A stretch of DNA of 64,000 nucleotides from Halorubrum sp. F4. Its GTDB lineage: Archaea > Halobacteriota > Halobacteria > Halobacteriales > Haloferacaceae. The translations under genes and the position numbers were made by a program. Below are positions 24,814 through 34,022 of the stretch, piece after piece (position 1 is the first letter of the stretch; each line of letters begins with the position of its first letter). A model generated the notes under the pieces. That model saw only the letters and a program-made list of their open reading frames with translations. It did not search any database and had not been told where the DNA came from. The stretch lies in NCBI RefSeq assembly GCF_027257195.1, contig NZ_JAPDFS010000002.1, positions 272,354 to 336,353 of the forward strand, read 5' to 3'.

Positions 24814-25975
24814 GGGTATTTTCAGCCGGGTTTTCCCGGCCTTCACCTCCCTCGGGGTATACAAACCATTCTGGTGGGTTATAGGCCCAAACTCACAGCA
24901 ATCCGCGCGCGGCTTAGCTCACGTCAAGGATCGGCGCCAGAGCTCACGAAACACTGGTGTTCGATAACTCTTCAAACACATCCTACGGCCATCTAGTGTG
25001 TGTTTTCGGGAGATTTAGTATGTGGTCGATACCCCCTATCAGACACTAAATCTCCAGACGGGGGGTAGACACACTACTAGCCACCGAGTGATAATAACAA
25101 TAATGAGGCCATGCGGTAGCGGATGCGGCGACGCCTGTGGGTTGCCGTCGGCCAACACGGAGGTGAGAGGGCTAAAGGAACCAGTCAGTCTTGGCGAGGC
25201 CATCTTCTACCACCGGAGTGTACCCAGAGGTACTCTCCCAACTCCTGACGCGAGGGATGCGATCTGAACACGGTCCCCTCTGAATGCCTCGGAATATTTC
25301 CCAGGGCTTCCGTTGAAGAGTCGCCACTACCCCTCTTCGAAACCCTCGATAAGAACGGGGGCTCTCAACGTTCCGAGAGCGCATCTCGAATCTCTCGAGG
25401 ATTTATAATATATTTGGTATATTTTCTCCGGACTTGATGCGACGGTGATCCAGACTTAGTACGCCCCCATTGATAGTCCTTCGAAAAGTGGAGTTGGATC
25501 GACGTCCGACAAAGCGTTTTCTGGAAACCATCTCCGACGCAGGAGTTGGAGGGGTATGTGCCAAAATATTGTTAAATTCTGATATGCTTTCCTCCGTGAG
25601 AGCCGTTAGGCATGTCGTCTGTGACATCCAACTTGGTTGGGCTGTTCTTATTATTATATTCACTCGGAACATGCTAGTGTGCCCCCGCCACGTCATGCGA
25701 TTTAGTATGTAGTAGCATGTCCTGTGTACAGCCTATCAGTGGGCCAGAGACACAGTAGAACAGGGTAGTGTGAGCGGAGTAAACGCTTGGTTCAGACGAA
25801 GACAAATCAGATTGGTGTCTTTTCAGTAGATGCTCCTCTAGAAATGCGAAGGCGAACTCTTAGGGCTCGATAGTTGGATTCTGTTGGACCGCCCACGGAA
25901 ACGATCTCGTGGATGGAGAGGACAGTACCCTACCCCAGATTGGATCCATCTCGAGGACGAATGAGAAATATCCAG
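24814..25975. other. 1.2-kb gene-free segment with iteron-like motifs
   Basis: No convincing gene is present here. The motif GAYTTAGTRYG occurs at 25012-25022, 25453-25463 and 25699-25709 on the + strand, and a close form GATTTAGTGTC lies on the minus strand at 25042-25052. A nested imperfect palindrome spans 24994-25076. C-runs accompany the motif (GTACGCCCCC at 25460, GTGTGCCCCC at 25677). An A/T-rich tract TTTATAATATATTTGGTATATTTTC lies around 25401. Such a layout would suit a replication origin, an att region or a large regulatory zone; none is proven. Confidence 0.45.
24994..25076. repeat. nested inverted repeat
   Basis: Three inverted pairs share nearly one centre: TAGTGTG (24994-25000) with CACACTA (25070-25076), GGAGATTTAGT (25009-25019) with ACTAAATCTCC (25045-25055, perfect 11 bp), and ACCCCC (25031-25036) with GGGGGT (25061-25066). 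The middle pair could form a cruciform or bind a dimeric protein. Confidence 0.6.
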
Positions 25976-26764
25976 TTACTGACTAAAAAGATCTCGTTGG
26001 AGGGCGGTCGGAGCACGGAGTCGCAAGTGGCCGATCACAAGAGCGAATACTCCGATCAGCAGGATCCACGTCAGTACGTAGGCGATCGCGAGATCAAGTA
26101 TCGACACAGTGCCAGTCGAATAGACTTGCGAGAGTAGTTGTATCGATCGGTACCCACCGAACGTTATGAGCCCAACACCAGCGACATGTTCGTTCCAAAA
26201 GTACCGTTTGATCCACGCCCGCAAGGGAGCCACCGGCGTAATATTCGATCCAGATTGATCCGGTATCTCCGGGAAGTCATCAAATTCCGTGTTCGAAATC
26301 TCACCATCAGTAGCTAGTGTTTCGAATATTGGTCCGAGATCGTCGTCAACACGCTGGTAATTTCCATGGCGTGTCTTCCATAGGAGACCGACTTCATCGA
26401 GGATATCCAGATATTTGATAACGGTCTCTTTGTCTTTTATTTCGGGCATCCACGAAAGGAGGTCAGCCGGTTCGTATACTTCAGTCCACCTATCATGTTC
26501 ATATTTTGATAGTGCGAGGTGATATTGCAGGGTACAGTATAGCTCAAGTGGAGACCGCTTGAGAGTTTGCTTGGGATGAAGTAACGAATCCTCTGACAGT
26601 ACTAGGAGGGGTTTGACTCCAGAATCAGATCGGACTCGTTCATTCCACTCGCAAATCTTCTGATAATCATCTGCCGAGTAGAGCTGCGTTGAATCCTGTT
26701 GATAGAACCGTTGGCGATAGATTGTTGTTTCCGCCTCTGTTCTATCCCGGGGCCGCTTGCTCAT
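25976..26764 (-). CDS. predicted membrane-anchored protein with wHTH-like region (262 aa)
   Basis: The 262-aa protein is cytoplasmic in its first two thirds, with a region PADLLSWMPEIKDKETVIKYLDILDEVGLLWKTRHGNYQRVDDD that looks like a winged helix (helix-turn-helix followed by a hairpin). The last third has two hydrophobic segments (VAGVGLITFGGYRSIQLLS and ILDLAIAYVLTWILLIGVFALVIG). A TATA-like box AATTTTAACT (26787-26796 on this strand) lies 23-32 bases before the ATG. A membrane-tethered regulator or effector is plausible. No family is recognised. Confidence 0.65.
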   Translation of the reverse strand: MSKRPRDRTEAETTIYRQRFYQQDSTQLYSADDYQKICEWNERVRSDSGVKPLLVLSEDSLLHPKQTLKRSPLELYCTLQYHLALSKYEHDRWTEVYEPADLLSWMPEIKDKETVIKYLDILDEVGLLWKTRHGNYQRVDDDLGPIFETLATDGEISNTEFDDFPEIPDQSGSNITPVAPLRAWIKRYFWNEHVAGVGLITFGGYRSIQLLSQVYSTGTVSILDLAIAYVLTWILLIGVFALVIGHLRLRAPTALQRDLFSQ

Positions 26765-26965
26765 TGATAGAGGATCAAATACTCTAGTTAAAATTCTGCC
26801 GCTCAGAAACCCGCTTCAGTATTTTTTCATAGTATTGTTCTAGAATTTAAATTATGCATCCTTCCCACCCGCCACCCTACGCAGCATGAGTATATAGTTG
26901 TTTGTGCAAATCGACAACTCTCGATTGCCAGCCCCGGTTCATATCAACCCCCCTCGAACTCCTGG

Positions 26966-27568
26966 ATGCCGATGAAGAGAACAAACCCCCTCGACGACGA
27001 GGACAAACACGAGCAGCTCATCCAGAGATGGGTAGAGCTGTTAAGACAGACGGATCTACCCACGCCGGAACCTGGGGTCGCCCACGTGCGCAAAAACGGG
27101 AAACTCGGTACCGGTTTCCTTGGTGACGACCCTGTTGAGCAGACGCTGACGCTCCTTGAGATGGCGGATGTCTCAACAATTGAACCCTGTGTGAGCGACC
27201 TGGACACGGCCGCGGAGATCGCAGTAGCAGTCCGTACTCACCCAGAAACACTCCGTACGGCGGTACGGATTCATTACGGTCACGACGGGACAACCGAATC
27301 ACTCCCGATCCTTCCGGCAACGGGATCAAGTCTGGTCAGCTACGAGCAGGTCGCAGACCAATTCGTGGCGGCGTTCACGACGCCCGCAGCGGGCGAATCG
27401 ATGAACAGGACAGAACTGGCAGAAACGTTTGCGTGCTGGTATCGGAACCTGACCGGCGAGCTACTCGGCCCCACGTGGACTGGCCGGCTGCTCTCGACAT
27501 GCGGTATCGAGTGGGACCGCAACGGGGCCATCGACCGGACGTGGGCCGAGGGGGTGTCTCCGGAGTAA
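26966..27568 (+). CDS. first gene of the paralogue operon: 200-aa protein with D5/primase-like C-terminal domain
   Basis: A 200-aa protein. The first 130 residues show no motif I know. The last 65 residues (VADQFVAAFT to CGIEWDRNGAIDRTW) have the pattern FxxxF-x-T...F..WY..L...WxGRLL, which resembles the small winged-helix domain at the C-terminus of poxvirus D5/phage P4-type primase-helicases. The same pattern ends the 766-aa protein of this operon. It starts about 70-77 bases after an A/T box AGTATATAG at 26889-26897. An ATG six bases later (26972) is an alternative start. The stop is 10 bases before the next gene. Confidence 0.68.
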   Translation: MPMKRTNPLDDEDKHEQLIQRWVELLRQTDLPTPEPGVAHVRKNGKLGTGFLGDDPVEQTLTLLEMADVSTIEPCVSDLDTAAEIAVAVRTHPETLRTAVRIHYGHDGTTESLPILPATGSSLVSYEQVADQFVAAFTTPAAGESMNRTELAETFACWYRNLTGELLGPTWTGRLLSTCGIEWDRNGAIDRTWAEGVSPE

Positions 27569-27578
27569 CCGGTTCCCC

Positions 27579-29636
27579 ATGACGCATTTCCCAAACGAAC
27601 AGCGAGATAACCTCGGTGAGCGAGGCGACGCGCTCGTGATTACGCCGTCTGGGCTGACGGAGCGGCGGTATCAGCTTGAGCGGACGTTCGGCGGCGAGTG
27701 TGCGGCGGCGCTTGATGCGGCAGTCTCTCCTGGTGATTCGTTCGAGACGCTCGTCGTGACCCAAGACGGCTACACAGAAGTGGTGTTCGCTGACCCGACT
27801 GCTCAAGAGCCGAATACATCCACCGTCCTCGATCGACTCGCTGTCGAACTCGAAGCAAGGCTTCCGGACTGGATCGGGCTTGCGCGGGGGACGTATGATC
27901 TCAGCGCTCTCGGAACGGCCCCCCTGCCAACCTCGCGCGTCGTTCGCGACGCGGGAGTGACGGGATCACTTGGGAATCTGTTCCGGGCGGTCGTGGAGTC
28001 GAACGAATCGCATGCGGTCGGGACAGTGGGCCAGCTGTTGTGCTCACGACGGCATGACGGCCGGTTTTCTGTCGTCTGTCGAGTTGCGAGTGATTCATTT
28101 CGCGCGGCACCTCTCGGCCGGCGAGCACTCACCGCGGCCGTCGCAGAGCCCCCGGTAGACGCGCTCGCAAAGGAACTCCCTGGGGAGTACCGGTCCAGTC
28201 GAGAACTGGTACAGTTGTACTGGGAGACTCGCGAGTCGCCGCTTCGCTCGCTGAGCAAGTCCGCTGTCTTGCACGTCCGGCGGGCGGGACAGCTACCCAA
28301 AGGCGAGCTTGAAGAGTTCGTGCAGGCGTCGCCGGCAGCGCGGCGTGCGCTGACGCTCGCTTCTGGAACTCGAGCGTATGACAACCTACTCCATGGTCGG
28401 AGTGACCCGGCGCTGTACGATCCGCTCGAGGTCGAACCCACGCTGACGGTGTCGACGTCGACGCTGGCGGACCTGTTGGCAGTCGTGCCACTGTATACGG
28501 GAACGCCCATCCGTGGTGGCGGCGCGCGCTCTGCGCCGGCGTTCGAGCCGGTCGAGACGCTCCGTGAGGCCGTCGCCTCGCCGCCGCGCTCGAAGCGGTC
28601 TACCCAGAGGCGATCGCCGTCGCCGACCTCGCTGCTCGCATGGGTCGAGCAGTGGTGTCGTGAACAGTCACCGACCGTCACGACGGTCGAGGATCGCTCC
28701 CGTGGCTCCCCGCATCTTCGAGGCAGTCCCTACGGGGAGGCCGCGCCGGTAGTGATCGTCGATCCGTCGGCTTCGAGTACCGACCCGGCCGTCTCGGCGG
28801 CGGGTGAACTCATCATGGTCGCGAACCGCGCGGTCCGAGCCGGTGAGCAGCTCCTCGTCGTCACCCCGTCGCCGTCGGCGGCAGCGTGGGCCGGCCGGGT
28901 GCTTGCGGTCCCATATGACCGCGTCCTCGAAACCGGCCACACCGTCTTGTACACGGTTCCGGATCTGATTCCGGACGGCACTGGCGGGGTGTTCGTCCGG
29001 TCGCAGTCGAGCCCGACGCCGACCTGGCAGGTGAGCCCCGAGAGCACCAAGCGACTGGTCTCCGGAGGCGAGGTTTTGGCGGAGGGGTCGCTCTCGACAC
29101 CGCTGACGGAGCTCTCGTTTGTGCTTCCACGATTCTCCGGTGATGGCGACCAGATCCGCGTCTCGCGGCCAGACGGGCGGACGGACACCTTCGACACGGT
29201 AGCTGAGTGTACCGAGGAGTATGCGGGCATCTCACGCCCGGTGGGGTCGGTCTGGCCGACCTTCCGCGGCCTTGTCACCGTCAGCTATCGAGACGGCCAC
29301 CGGCTCTACGCACACCGGCCGGACACCCAGTGGTCACAGTCGACCGCGCCCGCCACGGATCTGCAAACGGCGATCCAGACGTTCGTCTCAACCTACACGG
29401 TCCAGAGTACGGGCACGGGCGCTGCACAGTTCAACCAGGTCCTAGACGGCTGGCTCCACGACCAACTCGACTGTCAGATGCCCCCAGAGGCGATGCTGGC
29501 CCTCCGGCTGCCAGCGCGAGTCTCACCGAGAACGGGCCCGGCTGGGGACATCACGGCACTCCACGGCCGCGATTGGCGCGTTCCGATGGTGGGCTGCTCG
29601 CTAGATCGCGTGAATGCCCGTACTGAAGCGCGGTAA
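27579..29636 (+). CDS. large operon protein A (685 aa), paralogue of the 766-aa protein
   Basis: The 685-aa protein shares three regions with the 766-aa product downstream. These are DLSALGTAPLPTSR (107-120) against DLTPLGLLPRPTSR (151-164), the Rossmann-like strand EQLLVVTPSPSAAAWAGRVL (423-442) against YPVVIVTASEKSARRKFENL (486-505), and WQVSPESTKRLVSGGEVLAEG (483-503) with the following W-x5-L..T.. and C-terminal FVSTYTV...VLDGWL (602-625). Where the 766-aa protein has a PD...ExE site, this one lacks the acidic residues, so it may be a non-catalytic partner. Function unknown. It lies 10 bases after the 200-aa gene. Confidence 0.75.
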   Translation: MTHFPNEQRDNLGERGDALVITPSGLTERRYQLERTFGGECAAALDAAVSPGDSFETLVVTQDGYTEVVFADPTAQEPNTSTVLDRLAVELEARLPDWIGLARGTYDLSALGTAPLPTSRVVRDAGVTGSLGNLFRAVVESNESHAVGTVGQLLCSRRHDGRFSVVCRVASDSFRAAPLGRRALTAAVAEPPVDALAKELPGEYRSSRELVQLYWETRESPLRSLSKSAVLHVRRAGQLPKGELEEFVQASPAARRALTLASGTRAYDNLLHGRSDPALYDPLEVEPTLTVSTSTLADLLAVVPLYTGTPIRGGGARSAPAFEPVETLREAVASPPRSKRSTQRRSPSPTSLLAWVEQWCREQSPTVTTVEDRSRGSPHLRGSPYGEAAPVVIVDPSASSTDPAVSAAGELIMVANRAVRAGEQLLVVTPSPSAAAWAGRVLAVPYDRVLETGHTVLYTVPDLIPDGTGGVFVRSQSSPTPTWQVSPESTKRLVSGGEVLAEGSLSTPLTELSFVLPRFSGDGDQIRVSRPDGRTDTFDTVAECTEEYAGISRPVGSVWPTFRGLVTVSYRDGHRLYAHRPDTQWSQSTAPATDLQTAIQTFVSTYTVQSTGTGAAQFNQVLDGWLHDQLDCQMPPEAMLALRLPARVSPRTGPAGDITALHGRDWRVPMVGCSLDRVNARTEAR

Positions 29637-29664
29637 CCTCTCGCATGAATACCCGACCACATCC

Positions 29665-30069
29665 ATGACACAAAACCAAACACATTCGATGCGCACCCCG
29701 GAGCGAGCGTACGGCACCCATCGAATACACCGCGATTCCAGGCGAGCGGGTATGATCCAGCTCGTCGTTGCTCGCAAGCGTACCCAGTCGGGCTGGCCGG
29801 TGGCGATCGTGGTGGCTGGTAGCCACGAAGAACTGCTGACGGCTATCTCCGAACGTGATCCACTCGACGTCTGGCGCCAGTCTCACCTCGACTGTCAGGG
29901 GCCACCACGAGCGCCAATCCGGCGCCAACTGCCACCGCGTATTGTGCGAAGACAATCGACACGGACGAACGACTTGGGCTTCAGGCCGGTGACTGGCAAG
30001 TTCCAGTATTGGAACGGTCACTGGCCTGCGCCCACGGCGAGACCGACGCCGTCTAACTTCGGTTCATAA
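29665..30069 (+). CDS. small operon protein (134 aa)
   Basis: A basic 134-aa protein starting MTQNQTHSMRTPERAYG, with a segment AGMIQLVVARKRTQSGWPVAIVVAGSHEELLTAI. That segment recalls the Rossmann-like strand and helix of the two large neighbours (GYPVVIVTASEK). The C-terminal half is rich in P and R. It lies between the two large genes, 28 bases after one and 14 before the other. I see no known family, and the frame could be spurious, though position argues for it. Confidence 0.5.
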   Translation: MTQNQTHSMRTPERAYGTHRIHRDSRRAGMIQLVVARKRTQSGWPVAIVVAGSHEELLTAISERDPLDVWRQSHLDCQGPPRAPIRRQLPPRIVRRQSTRTNDLGFRPVTGKFQYWNGHWPAPTARPTPSNFGS

Positions 30070-30083
30070 GCAACGTACCACAC

Positions 30084-32384
30084 ATGTCAACAGAAATCCC
30101 CCCATCAATTCAGGGTCAATATGGACGGACTGCTAACCGGCCGTCCCAGAGCGGTCCAGGCCGGACAGCAGCTATCCGACTCCTCTTTGATGGGCAGAAT
30201 AATCGAGCAGATCGCCCGCAGGCGCCCATCCCACTCGATGGCGTGCGCGAAAAACTCTCCGACGATATTCCGGCGCTCGACGCTGTCGAGTTCAAAATCA
30301 CCCCCGGTGAATCCCAACAGGAGCACTTTTTCATCGGGTACACAGATGACCGAAATCACAAGCGAGCCCAACAAAAGGCATTGGGCGCTGGCCCCGATCT
30401 TGACGGGTGGGCCGAGACTGCTGATGCAGTCCCAACCACCAGTGGAAAGGCACCGGCCACGATCGCTGAGAAAATGCAGCGTATTATTGAAGAGAATACG
30501 CCGTCGGGTGTCAAGGCGCAGATCGTCGATCTTGACTTGACACCGCTCGGATTGTTACCACGACCAACGTCGCGACTCCTCTTGACAGAGAATGTCAGCT
30601 TCACGCGTATCGACGTTTCACAGCGGAGTGCGGTGTATGAGCTGGTCACAACGCTGAATGACCGCGGCGTCCCCTACGATTGTAGCACCATCACGACGCA
30701 AGTCGCAGACGGGAAAGCATATGATTATCTGGGGACCTCTCGCCTCGTTGTCTTCGGCACTGGAAACGGCATCATCAGGGATGCCGATATTGAGACGTTC
30801 GCTAAAACGGTCGACCCGGACTTCCGGCTGAGTTCGTATTTCGACAACAAAGACATCACCGACAACTTCGACCTGCCGGTTGAATCGCACCGCAGAAATG
30901 CTCGCGATGCGGCATATGCTCAGCCGATTGAACTGCTGGGCGAGATGAGCGCTCGGAAAACAACAGCCCGAGAGTTACAATCAGGGCTGTCTGAATACCA
31001 TGCGCTACTGAACGCTCGGATGAATCCAGACTCACGGTACCGGGAGCTGTTCAATTGCTACGGTGTCTTCCGGATGGATAAACGCGATCTGCTCCACTTT
31101 CACGTCGCCATCCCGGAGTTCTTCGAGTATTCGTTGTGGGATGGATCCGCAACCGCAGCCGCTCACGGCATAACCGTCCACAAACTTGGCGACCGCGCAG
31201 CAAGTACGCGACAGACCTACGGCACCGAACACCCAGAGGACCCGAAACGTGAACTCGAGAATACGCACGAAGAGTCCGAGCCGCACCAAGAGTTGGTTTC
31301 CGAGTGGGTCTCGTATCTCCTCCGAAACGGACACAAGATACTCGCCATCGACCAGCTGGATGTCGATCACGACTTCGAGGGAACCGATCCTACTCAACAA
31401 ACGGTGTTTGACGACGAATCGCGCCCAGACATCGTCAGCAAATACAACGGCCAGATCTACTGTCACGAAATCGAGATCGCAAACGACACCAAGCCAGCCC
31501 AGCTGCTGACGAATCTCGCTCGTGGCGCCCACGCGGGGTATCCCGTGGTCATCGTCACCGCGTCAGAAAAAAGCGCTAGGCGAAAATTCGAGAATCTGAA
31601 CGATGCGGCCCGAATGGGGCCACTTCCGGAGCCCATCAAGGATGCCGATAACAAGGGCGTCATCGAATATAATCTCGACACGCTCGTCACCCCTGAAGAG
31701 GATGTCACGCTCGTCTTACCTGACGGGGTTACAGAGGTACGATGGCGTCACCTCCCTGAAGACATCCGAGAGCTGCTCGTCAATGGCACAGTTGTCGCGT
31801 CTGGGCCCGCTGCGGCAAGTGTGGATACATATACCTACGACCTCCCACGGGTCCGCAAGCATGAGTCAGCCTACGTGCTTGAGTCGTCGAACGGCGAGGT
31901 CATTCGTGAACAGCCGACGAAGCCGGCCGCAATTGGCGACCGCACCAAGGTTCGAAAGCCGTTCCCACTGACACACTGGCACTACCTGTCGAATACGACG
32001 GTTCACTACCAGTCGGGCAACGAGTTCATCGAGTACGAGCACACCCCGTCGTGGGCAACCCGGTACCGGAATAGCCACGCAGGACGCTACGAGGCGGCCG
32101 TCAAGTCGTTCCTCGAGCAGGTGACGGTCGAGTCTCCTGGGGATTCGATTTCGATGACGCTGCTCCGGTCGCGGTTCCTCGAGTGGTATCGAGCCCAAAC
32201 CGACCTCAAAGAGCCGACCGAAACGTGGTTCGGACGGGCGGTAAACGCCTGTTCTGACTCCTTTGAGATCGACGCCTCAGACACCCGCAACAAGCGGCTT
32301 GAGAATCGACGGCTCATCTTCACAGAGGAGGTATACTCACCGGACCTCGCGTTCATCGATGGTGATGAAGTAGACGAGGAGTGA
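30084..32384 (+). CDS. large operon protein B (766 aa) with PD-(D/E)xK-like and D5/primase-like regions
   Basis: The 766-aa protein has an N-terminal region with DLTPLGLLPRPTSR (151-164), shared with its paralogue. A middle nuclease-like domain (about 400-510) runs from a helix HQELVSEWVSYLLRNGHKI into RPDIVSKYNGQIYCHEIEI, giving P448-D449 and E462-x-E464, a variant of the PD-(D/E)xK site with E in place of K. There follow a strand/helix VVIVTASEKSARR and a WRHLPEDIRELLVNGTVVASG block (554-574). The C-terminal FLEQVT...FLEWYRAQ...WFGRAV (676-720) resembles a D5/primase C-terminal winged helix. A replication, recombination or defence role fits; none is proven. Confidence 0.75.
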   Translation: MSTEIPPSIQGQYGRTANRPSQSGPGRTAAIRLLFDGQNNRADRPQAPIPLDGVREKLSDDIPALDAVEFKITPGESQQEHFFIGYTDDRNHKRAQQKALGAGPDLDGWAETADAVPTTSGKAPATIAEKMQRIIEENTPSGVKAQIVDLDLTPLGLLPRPTSRLLLTENVSFTRIDVSQRSAVYELVTTLNDRGVPYDCSTITTQVADGKAYDYLGTSRLVVFGTGNGIIRDADIETFAKTVDPDFRLSSYFDNKDITDNFDLPVESHRRNARDAAYAQPIELLGEMSARKTTARELQSGLSEYHALLNARMNPDSRYRELFNCYGVFRMDKRDLLHFHVAIPEFFEYSLWDGSATAAAHGITVHKLGDRAASTRQTYGTEHPEDPKRELENTHEESEPHQELVSEWVSYLLRNGHKILAIDQLDVDHDFEGTDPTQQTVFDDESRPDIVSKYNGQIYCHEIEIANDTKPAQLLTNLARGAHAGYPVVIVTASEKSARRKFENLNDAARMGPLPEPIKDADNKGVIEYNLDTLVTPEEDVTLVLPDGVTEVRWRHLPEDIRELLVNGTVVASGPAAASVDTYTYDLPRVRKHESAYVLESSNGEVIREQPTKPAAIGDRTKVRKPFPLTHWHYLSNTTVHYQSGNEFIEYEHTPSWATRYRNSHAGRYEAAVKSFLEQVTVESPGDSISMTLLRSRFLEWYRAQTDLKEPTETWFGRAVNACSDSFEIDASDTRNKRLENRRLIFTEEVYSPDLAFIDGDEVDEE

Positions 32385-32436
32385 CGATCTCCCGCTGGAC
32401 CACGCCAGCTGGCCCTTCGGGACTACGGTGTGAGCG

Positions 32437-32459
32437 GTCAGAACTCGGAGAGTTCTGAC
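32437..32459 (+). terminator. hairpin after the paralogue operon
   Basis: A perfect 9-bp stem, GTCAGAACT (32437-32445) with AGTTCTGAC (32451-32459) around a CGGAG loop, sits 52 bases after the 766-aa stop. It has no clear T-run, so it may be a processing or protein-binding site instead. Confidence 0.35.
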
Positions 32460-32648
32460 GACACCCTCACCAAAGCCGCACCAGCGGCTGAGTAGACGAA
32501 GTAGTTCACGCTACTGTCTCAAAAACTGTGAGCACGTCGACGCCGAACGTCGAGCGTGGAGCCGGAAGTCACTGGCCAAGGCACGTGTTTGCTCGCTGCG
32601 TCTCACCCGAACACCTATTATGAACGCGATCATATTATCGCACACATA

Positions 32649-34022
32649 ATGATCAACAGAGAGAATGAACTGGAGTGGCTTACGTCACACCTTTCTCAGG
32701 AGGACCGACAGCTTCTCGTTCTCTATGGTCGCCGACGAGTCGGCAAAACCACGCTGGTGACCACTGCACTCAAGAATCTGAACGTGACGTCGATATACTA
32801 TCTGTGTGACCAGCGTGGCTCGCGTCACAACGCGCGGCGTTTTGCGGTACAGTGTGCCGAAGCGTTTGATGACGTTTCCCCAGATGTGGACGATTTCGCA
32901 GAGGCGTTTCAATATCTCGCGGATCGCGTCAACGGACCGTGCGTTATTGCACTAGACGAGTTTTCGTACCTCGTTGCAGATGATGAGACCATCCCGTCGG
33001 TGTTTCAGACGATCGTCGACGACGTCCTCGCTGAGACGGAGATCTCGCTCGTGCTGTTGGGATCGTCGATCTCGATGATGGAAGAGGGCGTATTGAGCTA
33101 CGAGAGCCCACTGTACGGTCGCCGTACCGGGCAGTGGGAGCTTGCGCCGTTGTCGTTCACAGACGTCCGTGCATTCTTTCCGAACGACGACATACAGACG
33201 CAGATCCAGATCTACAGTGTTTTGGGAGGTGTTCCTGCGTATCTCGAGCAGTTCGATACAGATCGGAGCCTCTTCGAGAACATCGAGCAGGCCATTCTCT
33301 CGAAAGGCGCGTTTCTCTATGAGGAGCCAGAATTCCTGCTTCGACAGGAGCTTCGTGAGCCTGCGACCTACATGGCGATCCTCGAAGCAATCGCCGGTGG
33401 TGCGACCCGCGTCACCGAGATCGCTAACGAGATCGACAAGGATGCAAGCAGTCTCTCCCGGTATCTCAAGAACCTCACACAGTTAGCGATCCTCGAGCAG
33501 GAGCACCCAGTTACAGATCCGGACGGTCGTGGACTCTATCACCTGACCGATGATTTCCTTCGGTTCTGGTTCCGGTACGTGGCACCGAATCAGGGAACGC
33601 TCGAGCAGGGACAGACCGAACCGGTCCGGGCGGCAATCGCCGAGACACTCCCGACACATACGAGTCGAACCTTCGAGAACGTGTGTCAACAGGCGGTTCA
33701 GACGTCTGCGTTTCCTGTGTCCTGCTCGCGTGTCGGTCGCTGGTGGTATGACGGTGAGGAGATCGATGTCGTCGGACTCAACCAACACACGGGCACGCTG
33801 TTGCTCGGCGAGTGTAAGTGGACGTCAACGCCCGTCGGTCGCTCGTTATTCGATGAGCTCACAGCACTCGAGTCAGCGGTTCGGTGGCACGGCGACGATC
33901 GGGACGTGAATTATGTCCTCTTTTCGCGTGCCGGGTTCACCGACGAGCTGTGGGCCGTCGCCGACGAGCATCCTACGTTGTACCTGTATGGGTTAGATGA
34001 GCTCACTTCCCTGTTCAACTAA
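32649..34022 (+). CDS. archaeal STAND-like ATPase with DUF234 C-terminal nuclease-like domain
   Basis: The 457-aa protein has Walker A YGRRRVGKTTL (27-35) and Walker B CVIALDEFSYL (near 97-107), then a winged HTH (TRVTEIANEIDKDASSLSRYLKNLTQLAILEQE). A C-terminal DUF234 domain carries EEIDVVGLN and LLLGECKW (about 370-395), the D and E-x-K of a PD-(D/E)xK fold. This Arch_ATPase-DUF234 pair is widespread in archaea, with unknown role. The ATG at 32649 follows CCTATTATG (32614-32622) at leaderless spacing. Its stop overlaps the converging nuclease gene by 4 bases. Confidence 0.88.
   Translation: MINRENELEWLTSHLSQEDRQLLVLYGRRRVGKTTLVTTALKNLNVTSIYYLCDQRGSRHNARRFAVQCAEAFDDVSPDVDDFAEAFQYLADRVNGPCVIALDEFSYLVADDETIPSVFQTIVDDVLAETEISLVLLGSSISMMEEGVLSYESPLYGRRTGQWELAPLSFTDVRAFFPNDDIQTQIQIYSVLGGVPAYLEQFDTDRSLFENIEQAILSKGAFLYEEPEFLLRQELREPATYMAILEAIAGGATRVTEIANEIDKDASSLSRYLKNLTQLAILEQEHPVTDPDGRGLYHLTDDFLRFWFRYVAPNQGTLEQGQTEPVRAAIAETLPTHTSRTFENVCQQAVQTSAFPVSCSRVGRWWYDGEEIDVVGLNQHTGTLLLGECKWTSTPVGRSLFDELTALESAVRWHGDDRDVNYVLFSRAGFTDELWAVADEHPTLYLYGLDELTSLFN

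Noticed and set aside
30105..30374. Minus-strand frame within the 766-aa gene
   Set aside because: Shadow frame with no promoter and no likeness to known proteins.
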